Positions 9,301 through 17,767 of a stretch of 64,000 nucleotides of DNA are shown piece by piece. Made by a program: the position numbers and the translations under genes. How positions within the stretch are numbered: position 1 is the stretch's first letter; every line of letters begins with the position of its first letter. The stretch comes from Orychophragmus violaceus (Eukaryota > Streptophyta > Magnoliopsida > Brassicales > Brassicaceae), in contig CM058231.1 of the NCBI GenBank assembly GCA_030180135.1, positions 28,337,034 to 28,401,033 of the forward strand, given 5' to 3'. The notes below the pieces were generated by a model. The model was not told where the DNA came from and did not search any database. It saw nothing but the letters and a program-made list of their open reading frames with translations.

Positions 9301-10128
9301 CTGTGTCAAGACACTTATATCGATAAAGTCTTACACAGGTTCAGAATGCAAGATTCCAAGAAGGGCTTCATACCAATGTCTTATGGCATAAGTCTCAGCA
9401 AGAAGCAGTGTCCTGAGACACCTGCTGAGCGAGATCGCATGAGTCGGATTCCCTATGCCTCGGCGTTGGGATCCATCATGTATGCCATGCTCTGTACTCG
9501 TCCAGATGTTGCTTGTGCTTTAAGCATGACGAGTAGATACCAATCGGATCCAGGTGAAAGTCACTGGACAGCAGTCAAGAATATTCTGAAGTATTTGAGA
9601 AATACTAAAGATAAATTCTTGGTGTATGGAGGAAGTGATGAGCTGGTAGTAAGTGGTTACACAGACGCAAGTTTTCAGACAGACCAAGATGATTTCCGAT
9701 CGCAATCTGGTTACATCTTCTGCCTGAATGGCGGTGCAGTAAGCTGGAAGAGTTCCAAGCAGGACACTGTAGCAGATTCCACAACTGAAGCTGAGTACCT
9801 CGCTGCTTCTGAAGCGGCAAAGGAGGCTGTTTGGATCAAGAAGTTCATCATTGAACTTGGTGTGATTCCTAGCATTTCTGAGCCAGTGGCTTTGTATTGT
9901 GACAACAATGGAGCCATTGCGCAAGCAAAGGAACCTAGATCACACCAGAAATCCAAACACATAGAAAGGCGATATCACCTTATCCGTGATATTGTGAATA
10001 GAGGAGATGTGAAGATCAGCAGAGTCCCTACGGATGAGAATGTTGCTGATCCACTGACCAAGCCCCTCCCAAGGCCTAAGCATGAGTTTCATACAACTGC
10101 TGTAGGCATTAGATATCTTAAGATATGA
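6376..10128 (+). CDS. pol: Copia-1 gag-pol polyprotein (1250 codons)
   Basis: One uninterrupted frame carries the rest of gag and all of pol. Gag zinc knuckle CHYCKEPGHWKRNC at residues 184-197; aspartic protease D-T-G at 236-238; pre-integrase/zinc-binding region LWHCRLGHINEK...CESC; integrase catalytic triad D432-x62-D495-x35-E531, the expected D,D35E spacing; reverse transcriptase with WQMDVKTAFLNG and the FVDD box (D926, D927); RNase H with STTEAEYLAA and a C-terminal TDENVADPLTKPLP typical of copia. The polyprotein makes the particle, copies element RNA to DNA and integrates it. The listed start (6376) is only the first Met after the frameshift; true translation would start near 6152-6164. 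The domains and catalytic residues look intact, so the gag frameshift is the sole visible lesion. Confidence 0.95.
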   Translation: MVDVNCLMLATMNSDLQKQYENVESPVEMITSLKSMFQEQARTERYQTVKSLIECKLPKDSPVSPHVIKMMGCIDNLGRLDCPISQELDTDIILQSLPSSYDQFVMNYNMNNLTKTLTELHGMLKTAEPNIKKGTPNVLMVQGGKKFKKLGKGKGKGKAVPVENQDTPAPAPKPKPGPSETDKCHYCKEPGHWKRNCNKFLEEKKKKKKTFETSSSGIYVIEVNVTTSGSTSWVLDTGCGAHICTNMQGLSNSRKLEKGQVDLRVGNGARVAALAVGTYNLSLPSGLVLKLNNCYYVPAISRNIISIPILDVEGYQFSIKNKCCSFDYNDMYYGSNPLENGLYVLNQSTEIYNINTKRFKSNDTNQTFLWHCRLGHINEKRIQKLHSDGLLGSFDYESCEKCESCLLGKMAKAPFNKQNERASDLLGLIHTDVCGPMSTSARGNFRYFITFTDDFSRYGYVYLMRHKSESFEKFKEFQNEVQNQLGKSIKALRSDRGGEYLSQEFSDHLRDCGIVSQLTPPGTPQWNGVSERRNRTLLDMVRSMMSLSTLPLSFWGYALETSAFTLNRVPSKSVAKTPHEMWNGNVPSVSFLKIWGCEAYVKRLITDKLEPKSDKCYFIGYPKETKAYYFYNQSENKVFVARNCVFLEREFLSKRNSGSKVQLEEVREPQENAQPVEEEQQLDLQRVVETAPVEPEIRRSEKIHHEPERYGFLVTNCHDLLIIDSDEPANFEEAMMSPDSEMWLKAAESEMGSMSQNQVWTLVDLPDGARPIEFKWIFKKKIDVDGNIQIYKARLVAKGFKQIHGIDYEETYSPVAMLKSIRILLATAAHYDYEIWQMDVKTAFLNGILEEDVYMTQPEGFIDPNAARKVCKLHRSIYGLKQASRSWNLRFDEAVKKFDFIRSEEEPCVYKNTSGSAVAFLVLFVDDILLLGNDVPLLQSVKTWLGSCFSMKDMGEAAYILGIRIYRDRLNKLIGLCQDTYIDKVLHRFRMQDSKKGFIPMSYGISLSKKQCPETPAERDRMSRIPYASALGSIMYAMLCTRPDVACALSMTSRYQSDPGESHWTAVKNILKYLRNTKDKFLVYGGSDELVVSGYTDASFQTDQDDFRSQSGYIFCLNGGAVSWKSSKQDTVADSTTEAEYLAASEAAKEAVWIKKFIIELGVIPSISEPVALYCDNNGAIAQAKEPRSHQKSKHIERRYHLIRDIVNRGDVKISRVPTDENVADPLTKPLPRPKHEFHTTAVGIRYLKI

Positions 10129-10947
10129 TCTTGATTTTAGTGGGAGTTGTATTTGTTTTAGTTATGACATGATGTTCACAAAGACATAATAGTTATGTTA
10201 TTTTAATGAAATTGTTTCAGCATTATTTAATTGTGTTAATTAAATATATATATATATTGTCCCAAAGTAATTTATGACATTTTATAGGCCATCAAGTATG
10301 TGACTTGATCATGAAACCCTATAAGCAATAAATGACATAAATTATAATGGTCCCTGGTCGAGGTTGTTAACATGGGACATTAACAACCACGTGAGACTAG
10401 TATGTGAGGTGACTGATGACCATGTTTCATGGAGTCATTAATAAGTGTATTAAAGTCAATCACATAGATATGTGTTAGAGAACACATGATCGGACTTGAC
10501 CCGTTAATGAGAACTCTACAAGTTGTTATATGAGTGTCATAAGAGTTTCTCATTACGACTAAAGAGAGTAGTCCTTAGACCTGAGTTCATCATGTCCTTT
10601 CTTATATGGATTGGTTCGTCTTGACTTTGTCAAACGTCAGCCGTAACTGGTGATCATAAAGACACTGATTAGGCGTATCATGAAATATAAAAGAGACATG
10701 GATGGAACAAGATGGGATTTGTACCTCCTATATAACAGGAGTTAAATATCTCTGGGCCTATCGAAGATTTGATACTGGAAATGCGTGGCCGCGCTCAAAC
10801 GAGGTGATTGTCAGTCGTTTGTTTTTCATCAGTACAAATCGGGATTTGATAAACGTAATCTGGTTGAATAAGGATGACACAGTGCTTGCCTTATGCTAGA
10901 TTGAGATATAGCTACAAAGGGATTAAAGGAATAGATGATTCCAGTAC
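10129..10947 (+). other. Copia-1 3' untranslated region
   Basis: About 820 bp between the pol stop and the polypurine tract, AT-rich, with a short (TA)n run near 10244-10257. No supported ORF. The homologous stretch of Copia-2 is 29926-30740. Confidence 0.7.
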
Positions 10948-10958
10948 AAGTGGGAGAT
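10948..10958 (+). other. polypurine tract, Copia-1
   Basis: AAGTGGGAGAT directly abuts the 3' LTR start (10959). This is the plus-strand primer site. Confidence 0.9.
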
Positions 10959-11644
10959 TGTTGGGAATGTCCTGAAATCTATTGTACTTGCTCTAAGTGA
11001 AAGTCGTATAGTCGAGATGAGACAATCACATAACACTAGGTAGTCATAACGCTTTGCTAGAAGCCACTTATGATCAATGAATTGAGAACTCATTGCTAGT
11101 GTTATATGATCCTACAGGGTCACACACCTAAGCAAACTGGGCGTTAAAGACGAGGTTGATCATTAATGTAATGATCCAGTGAATGCATATGTGATAAGCA
11201 TTCGATATCAATGTTCTGGGATAGCATCGATCGTTGCAGATAGTGCATCGATCGATGCACTCGCGGATTAATCAGATTAATTCGGTTTAATCGTTGGTTA
11301 ATTCCGTTGTGGTTTAAGCCGACATATATAAGATATATGGTCGACCTAAACTCGTCCCTAACCTAATTCACAGCCACCAGAACACAGAAACAAACCTCTC
11401 TGGAGATTAGATCTCTGTAATGCACTAGCATCCCTGCGGTCCAGTTTGTGTGCGTGTGGATACCAGTAGAGGCGCAGCATTTGAGGCGCTTTGTGATCTC
11501 TATTATCTGCAAACACTTCCGCTGCATATTCATCAGGTAATCTCGAGATCTGATAGATTCAATTATATGAACCTTAGATCCTAGGCTCGGAATTCAGACT
11601 AGGGTTGCTAATCCTGATTAGAACTGCTAGAAATTCCTTCTTCA
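10959..11644 (+). repeat. 3' LTR of Copia-1
   Basis: 686 bp. It matches the 5' LTR except for 6 substitutions and a 3-bp direct duplication at the very end (CCTTCTTCA instead of CCTTCA). The last CA is followed by the TSD GTTAG (11645-11649). Confidence 0.95.
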
Positions 11645-11727
11645 GTTAGATATTCTTCTTTTACCATTTGTAAAATCTCTTGAAGATCTTGAACGCCATA
11701 TGAATTCATTAAACGATGAAATAGCAT
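11645..11727 (-). pseudogene. 5' part of a 37-codon frame split by Copia-1
   Basis: ATG at 11727 opens a frame reading MLFHRLMNSYGVQDLQEILQ and on into the Copia-1 insertion point; it resumes at 4407 and ends at 4373. The predicted peptide is amphipathic and helix-like. An in-frame stop lies 12 codons upstream. The family is not recognised. It could be a host exon (last coding exon and 3' UTR) or a relic of another TE. Confidence 0.3.
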
Positions 11728-11881
11728 AATTGTGATACAAAAAGAATTGAAGAATTAAACGAAAAGAAAAATAAAATATCTATAATGGGATGATAAAATA
11801 GTTAGAACGTTTCATTTAATTTTTTGTTATTATAATGTTGAAGAAATAAGCTCAAACGTCATTCCACAATCCACAACATTA
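11650..11881. other. AT-rich non-TE flank right of Copia-1
   Basis: About 230 bp of AT-rich sequence between Copia-1 and the probable Tat LTR. Apart from the small split frame nothing recognisable is present. Confidence 0.4.
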
Positions 11882-12417
11882 TGTGATTGGTAAAAAAAAC
11901 ATAATTTGATTCAGAGAATCACAACGATCAATTCAATAAACTGATCTAAAATTTCGAGATTTGAAAAATACGAATCTAGGGATCGAAAGACAATAACAAG
12001 AAGTGACCAGAAAATCTAGTCTTATTTGATCAAGAGCCGAAATCGAGTTGAATCGCTATCTTTAGGGTTTTTAGTACAATGTGCGAGATTGTGAACTTCT
12101 TCCTTTTCCCGCGCAGGGGAAAGATATTTATACGAGAGAATTTAGGGTTTTTTCCTAGATTTTCTCTGATATTATTTACAAAATCTGAACTAACTTGATT
12201 TTCTTTTCTTTTCCAAGATATTTGTTTATCTTCGTCCATTTTATAAATATGTTAATTTAGCATTAATATATTTATCTTTTTGGTGTAAGTCGACTGGGAC
12301 ATCGTTTCCGAGCTACTCCATCGTCGGGGCAGACTTTTTCTAACTTGGGTTGGATCTTCGATGGGCCGAATTACTATCGGATCAGGCCTAAGAGGGGTGC
12401 TAAACTCACCTCCAACA
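11882..12417 (-). repeat. 3' LTR of the Tat element (left edge tentative)
   Basis: The right edge is well placed: CCTCCAACA at 12417 followed by a pyrimidine-rich tract, which reads on the minus strand as polypurine tract then TGTTGGAGG. The left edge is a guess at TGTGATTGG (11882); the partner LTR is not in the window. On the minus strand a TATA-like CGTATAAATATC lies near 12136-12120, as expected for an LTR promoter. The 69-codon frame at 12030-12239 is probably chance. Confidence 0.5.
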
Positions 12418-12450
12418 GTAAGCCCCTTATCCCCCCCAGTTCGGCGCGCT
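12418..12450 (-). other. polypurine tract region, Tat element
   Basis: The plus strand reads GTAAGCCCCTTATCCCCCCC; on the minus strand this is a G-rich polypurine tract (GGGGGGGATAAGGGGCTTAC) abutting the LTR start. Confidence 0.65.
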
Positions 12451-12720
12451 GAGTGGAACTTAAGTCGGCGAATCGCGCTGAGTGGAACTTAAGTCGGCGA
12501 ATTTGATCATGGTTTGGCCCAATAGCTAGGTCGGCATGTCCTCACCTCGCCATTTTATTTTCATTAATTGTTGTTGACCAGAAATCTTTGCGTATCTCGA
12601 TGTCATTTAAAGCGCCTCTCCTTCCACTAATGAATGCGCTATGTGTGCATGGAATGTCGTATCGCTTTAAATCTCTGTTGGTAACCGGCGCGTCACTTCG
12701 GTAACCGCTGCTTCTTCTAC
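12451..12720 (+). promoter_or_regulatory. upstream region of the antisense gene, with a local duplication
   Basis: At about 12441-12500 the segment CGCGCTGAGTGGAACTTAAG is directly duplicated (about 32-bp period). The rest up to the TATA box at 12721 has no ORF. Its position suggests the promoter of the antisense gene remnant. Confidence 0.45.
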
Positions 12721-13666
12721 TATAAATACAACCCCTCTCTTCATCATTTTTCATCATCTTCACTTCCTCTTTCCCCTTCTGGTTCTGCCAAATCTTCTAG
12801 TTCCTTCTTTCTCATTCCTCCTCCCTTTTTCATCTTCTTTTCTTCCTTAAAGGTGATGACAAGTCCTTTTTCTCCATTATGCGGGTTTATGCAACCTCCA
12901 AAGTCGCGTTGCGTCGAGCTCCTCGATGAGCTTATGCTCTTTTTGCTAAAGGGCAGCTCGTCGGTACCTGGATTTATGCCGATGGTTGCTTCAGTTTTTC
13001 GCTCTTCCAAACTTAAGGGTGGCGCTCAAGTCCTTTGTTTGGATCGATCTGATGTGTCGTTAATTTCAATAACGCGCTCTGGTCTGCTCCTTCCGGGATC
13101 AGTTGCCTTCCGCATAAGCTTCTTTTATCAGTTTCTCTTTAAATGTTTGCGGCTCGGAGTTTTGATCCACTTTTTACTCCAGAGCAACTGATTGTACATC
13201 GGAGTGCACCCGTTCCGGAAGAAGAGGGCAGACTGCTCTTTTGACCAAGCTGTACAGCCGAGCTCGGTTGGTGGCGAGGTGGGAGTTTTGGAACGGTTTG
13301 GTCGGCGCTTAGGAGTTCTTTTTTACCCTCCATGAAGATCCTCCGTCTGACCTTGATTTCATCATGGGTCCCATCTGTGCAGCTGACTATCAGGGATGAG
13401 CCTTGCAAGAGACAGGGATGAAATCGTCTATCAAGAAAGGTGTCTCGGCGGTGAGATGCTTGTTTGAGATTGGTTCCTTTGGGCTTCTTTATCTTCAGGA
13501 GAACATTGGTGCTGTTGTCGATTTCATAACAGTTTCTTTCTCATCGGCGGCCTTGCTGGGAGAATACAACGCAATCATCTTGTCGAGAAAGTGGTTCGGT
13601 TTCCTGCGGGAGAAAATCGTTCCTTCAATCGCGAGCTTCGGCTTGGATGAAATTCTCTTTCAATAA
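12721..13666 (+). pseudogene. antisense gene-like remnant in the Tat element
   Basis: Read opposite to the Tat pol genes, this has gene architecture: TATA box TATAAATA (12721-12728), a CT-rich leader, then coding-like segments. Frame 12853-13191 gives 112 codons (MMTSPFSPLCGFMQPPKSRC...); a different frame around 13143-13235 reads FDPLFTPEQLIVHRSAPVPE; another at 13403-13666 ends ...WFGFLREKIVPSIASFGLDE before a TAA. The shifts mean no single protein is made. Tat-lineage elements are known to carry an extra antisense ORF between integrase and 3' LTR; the position fits exactly. I do not recognise the protein; a link to the gypsy-type plant putative transposase family is only a guess. Confidence 0.55.
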
Positions 13667-14513
13667 ATTAGTTTAGCTCTCTTTTCTTATGTAGCTCGAA
13701 TTATAATAATATCTTTTGAAGATAAATAAAAACGAAGAAATTTTCTTTTTGCTTTTACTGTCGTACTTCGGCCCATATCTTTGTCCTTGACAGGTAAAAC
13801 AAAGAATTTTGTCCTTTTGTGTCGATCTCATAAATCCTTTTAAATTAAATTTGAAATATGTGACCTCGGTGTAGTTATCATGCCAGTCTTGTAAAATACC
13901 GATGTTGCTCCTTATCTTGCCGACGTAATTTCGACTTCTCGACGTAATTTGAAGGTTCTTGACTTCCTTTTTTTAATGAATTATTTTAGGACGGGTTATG
14001 CATCGGTGGGATTGTAACCATCTTGTGAACAATGCTTGTGGATTTAGTTCCGTTTTGTTGTGAAAGAGGGGGGGGGGGGGGGTTCTGAGGTGTGCCTCAT
14101 TACCCCTTTTTTTTTATGCGAGTAGACTTGAATGCCGACTTTGTATCACGGCTATCGCTTAGTCTTAGGTCGGTTGTCTGAGACATGTGGCTTATTTGTC
14201 GCGACTTAGGCTTAAGCGAGTGGGGGCGATCCCGGCTTTAACCTTTCAACGATGTGGCTAGAGTTAGAACTTTTCGCACATATGATGAAGGCATGGATTA
14301 TTCCACCACTGCACTCGAGGAGCGCGTTTTGGTCGGTCATCTGGCCAGGATGCCGATGTAGATAACATATCTTTTCAAAATATGTAATTTAATTTAATGT
14401 ATAGTTAAATCCGCGAGGACTGCTTACATACCCCGTTTAAAGGGATCAAGCCATTCATAGTTTGTTTTACATAAATAGTAGCTCGGTGAGCGTTCTTTTT
14501 TTTACCAAAAAAT
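13667..14513. other. Tat element spacer between antisense gene and pol
   Basis: About 850 bp without a supported frame. Contains a run of 15 G (14068-14082) followed by a T run at 14107-14116, and AT-rich text. Confidence 0.5.
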
Positions 14514-15284
14514 CTAGTACACGACGCGCTTGAGGTTCATCGAGTTCCATGAGAAGCTAAAATGCTATCCGTTTAGCTCGGAGAGCTCGTAGACCTCGGG
14601 ATTGACGACCTTAGAGATTTGATAAGATCCTTCCCATTGTATGTCGAGTTTGCCAGCGTTTTTCTCGCTTGTCCCTTGATCAACTTTGCGTAGGACGAGA
14701 TCCCCTTCCTTCAGATATCGACCTTTGGTCTTTTTGTTGTAATTTTGACCAGCGAGGTGCTGATAGTTTTGGATTCATATAAGGGCTTCGTCCCTTTATT
14801 TTTCAAGTGAATCAAGGTTGTCGAGAAGATTTCGTCATTGAGTACGGGATTCCGGATGAGCATGGATCACCAGACAGTTAGTAAGCTTATCTCAGCTAGC
14901 GAAATTGCTTCCACTCCATGAGCTAAGGAGAACGGGGTTTGATTCGAAGGGCGCCTCGGGTTGTTCGATGTGACCACATGACCCCATCTAGCTCATCTGC
15001 CCAGTTTCCTTTGTGCTTTTCAAGCCGCTTTTTAAGCCATGCGATGATTGTTTTGTTCGTGGCTTCTGCCTGACCATTTCCTTGCGGGTAGTACGGCGTT
15101 GACTTACTCAGTCTGATGTTCCATTTTTTGCAGAATTGAGTTAATAAAATCGAGGTGAACTGTTTTGTTTTGTGAGTAACGATCTCATATGGTAGCCCGT
15201 GTTTGCAAATAAAGTATTTCCATAGAAAGTTGGTGACATCCCGAGCTGTTAACGTAGGGTACGCTTTGGCTTCCACACACTTAG
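14514..15284 (-). pseudogene. Tat integrase, C-terminal part
   Basis: Minus-strand integrase continuing from 19002. The segment beginning after the family X insertion (CVEAKAYPTLTARDVTNFLW) carries the second half of the catalytic core, including YYPQGNGQAEATNKT with the expected Glu. Further on, the chromodomain-less C-terminal module reads YLKEGDLVLRKVDQGTSEKN ... QWEGSYQISKVVNPEVYELS, ending SWNSMNLKRVVY and TAG at 14516-14514. A premature TAG lies at 14567-14565. The expected second catalytic Asp (usually SDNG) is replaced here by THKTKQF, so the core is mutated as well as interrupted. Confidence 0.75.
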
Positions 15285-16639
15285 TGTAATACCTTGTCTC
15301 ACAAAAATGGGTCAACGGGCAGCAGAAAAGTCACCATGGGCAGTTTTGTAATTTTTCCAAGACTTGAGGACATTTTGGTAATTTTGCCAAAATGCGAGAC
15401 AAAAGCAAAGATGGGCCAAATTTTTCTCTTTTTAAATAAATAAAACATTTAGAAGACAAGGAATGTTGGAAACGGACTTAAAACAGTTTTTACGGACTAT
15501 CGGGAAAGGAAACCGATAGAACCGATAAAACTTGTAAAATTCATTGAGGGAGCTACGGATGTCCGTTTGGGGTGAAACGAGTTGCTAAATGCTTTTAAAA
15601 GAATAAATTATTTTAAAAAAGAAGCTTGGAAGATTTATTTCAGAGACTATGAGGTGTTTCATAGAAATAAACCGAGATCGCTAAATATTCGATGATTGGC
15701 TCATGGGAGATTCAAAGAATTTTGGGGATCGCTAGAATCAGTGAATATTCAGAAGAAAAACTCAGAAGAAAATGGGGAAGAGACACCTGTAACTCTAAGT
15801 GTCAATCGAAGAGGGCATTGGAGTGACACATGGTTCTTGTTTTGGATTCAATATATGGAGGAAGATACATTGAATAAACAAATGGAAGTTCATCTCCCTT
15901 GGTCACCCGATTCAGTTCACTTTCTCACTTCTCATATGGCGATAACAGCTACCTCTACATGTGTCCAGTGCTAAGCCACGTTCACCCTCAAATGCATGTA
16001 CCTTCTTCCTTTAAAACCATGGCTCCTCCTCCATCTTCTTTACTCCACAACAACGAAAACACAAAGAGCCATGTCTCCTCTCCTCCCACAGATTAATCAC
16101 TCCCTCTCTCCTCTTTCGTCAACAATCTTCATCTTCTCTCTCCATCTTCAAAGAGATCTTCAAAGTGTTCTTCACCTTCTTAATTACTTGGCTCTAAGCT
16201 ATTGATATAACTCTTGAAGCAAGCTGAATATCCACAAATCAATCACAGATCTGGAATCTTCTCAACCTCCTCTACAATCGCCGGTCAAGTTTTCCCCTTG
16301 TACCCGTAGGACTCGCCGGAGAGTCGCCGGAATACTTGCCACCACTTCTCTCCTTTCTCAGCATGTTCCTCACACCGGATCTCTCCTCTAGCCAGATCTC
16401 CTCTCCTTTCCGGTCACCATATCACCGGAAAGCCTCACCAGATATCTCGTTGGAGATGAGCCGCCGTTGCCGGAGTTTGATCGCCGCTGCCGTGAAGCCC
16501 TTTCTCTTGCTGTGAGCATCTCTCGCCTGTCATCTCCACGCCGGAGATCTCGCCATCGCCGGTAAAACCCTTTCCGGATCTCTCTCACCGTAAGCTCTTT
16601 GTCTTTATCTCTCGCCGGGATCCATTCGCCGACGATCAT

Positions 16640-16890
16640 CTCTTACCGGTCAAGTCGCCGGTGAACTCCTCTCTTGGTTGGTCAACGCCGGTCATCCTTC
16701 CTCCTCGCCGGTCAACGCACGGTCAGTTGGTCGGGTCAACCGGGTCAAGCTCGGGTCAATACTTGGTCAATGTCGGACTAGTTATGGTCAAAGGACGGGT
16801 CAACCATCGGTTAAGCCTCGGGTCAAAGATTGGTTAAGATCGGGTCAAAGTTAGGGTTAAGGAGTCAACGGTTCAGGAAAAGGTTCGGGG
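16640..16890 (+). repeat. GGTCAA (W-box-like) cluster in the family X LTR
   Basis: About a dozen copies of GGTCAA/GGGTCAAC in roughly 250 bp, at irregular 12-25 bp spacing and mostly in one orientation. The complement TTGACC contains the W-box core TTGAC bound by WRKY factors. Equivalent clusters occur in the other family X LTRs (about 43890-44110 and 55310-55500), but copy B (47629-50307) has lost this part. Confidence 0.65.
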
Positions 16891-17614
16891 TAGCAGCGGG
16901 TTTATTTTGAGTCTCGGAGTTCTGCCGTCCGTCCATCCGTCGTCACGATATCACTGTGAGTCGGTTAAATTGTTTTTTGCATATAGACTAGAATCATATA
17001 GTCTCGTAATCAATAAACTGTAGTATTAGGATTTTCATACTCAATTGATTGAATTGGTTAGAGCGGTTAGGTTGAATGATAATCTACTTGACTAATTAAA
17101 TGATTAGGTTAAAAGATGCGTGCTAGTTAGCTTATATCGGTAATTAATTTATTGCACCGTTGATTGTTGATTGTTTGAGTGATGCATTCATATAGAATAG
17201 CATGCTAGGACCTATATGCATATATATGTTAGTAGGAACGTAATTAATGAATCTATATACGGAAAATTATAAGTGAATTAAAATACGGATTTAAAACACA
17301 TAACACACTTAGAATATAATAGCGGGGTGGGTTAATTAGTCAATAGTAGGGGTTAGCGAGTTAATTTAATTTATTAAATAATAATGTGAAGTCATGAGAT
17401 TAGTAATCTCAAGCAGGCAGATTGAAGAGATTAAGAATAAGAATTTAAAGGAATAAGAATTATAATCTGGATTAAGCCATCTACGGGATTAGTAAGTTTA
17501 CTAATCCCAATGTAGCAAATCGAATGAGTTGAGTTAAGGTTAATAAAAGATTAAAAGACTAATGAACCTAAATAATTTTTTGAGTGGTGTTGTGCTTGTT
17601 TTTGTGTGTTGTTT

Positions 17615-17767
17615 GTCTACTCCGGTGTTGGGCCGGGTAGACCATTGCTTTGGTGATGTTTAGTCTATTCCGGTGTTGGGCTGGATAGACCGTGTTGTTG
17701 ATACTTACCTCATTACGGGATCGGGTAAGTTTGGATAGATACTTAATCCGGTATGAAACCGGATAAG
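17615..17767 (+). repeat. row of four bulged hairpins in the family X LTR
   Basis: Four successive inverted repeats of 26-28 bp: 17615-17642 (arms GTCTACTCCGG / CCGGGTAGAC), 17663-17690 (GTCTATTCCGG / CTGGATAGAC), 17703-17730 (ACTTACC / GGGTAAGT) and 17742-17767 (CTTAATCCGGT / ACCGGATAAG). In three of them one unpaired base sits in the left arm at a similar place, and the first two share the loop TGTTGGG. They recur in all four LTR copies, so the structure has been conserved. Confidence 0.75.

Larger units (their letters stand above)
4408..11644 (+). mobile_element. Copia-1: complete Ty1/copia retrotransposon
   Basis: Full-length 7237-bp element with TG...CA LTRs (4408-5090, 10959-11644), Met-tRNA primer-binding site, 1-kb leader, gag and pol, 3' UTR, polypurine tract and a perfect 5-bp TSD GTTAG (4403-4407, 11645-11649). 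I count 6 substitutions between the 683 aligned LTR bases (about 0.9%), plus 3 extra bases (TTC) at the end of the 3' LTR, so the insertion is recent. The order gag-protease-integrase-RT-RNase H defines Copia. One frameshift in gag near 6315-6325 is the only coding defect I see. Confidence 0.97.

Noticed and set aside
9520..9924. 134-codon minus-strand frame inside Copia-1
   Set aside because: Shadow of the RNase H coding region.
12030..12239. 69-codon minus-strand frame starting MDEDKQISWKRKENQ
   Set aside because: Lies in the probable Tat LTR around its TATA box; no domain recognised.
14068..14082. Run of 15 G as a possible G-quadruplex or polypurine tract
   Set aside because: A single homopolymer not next to any LTR edge; length may be an assembly artefact.
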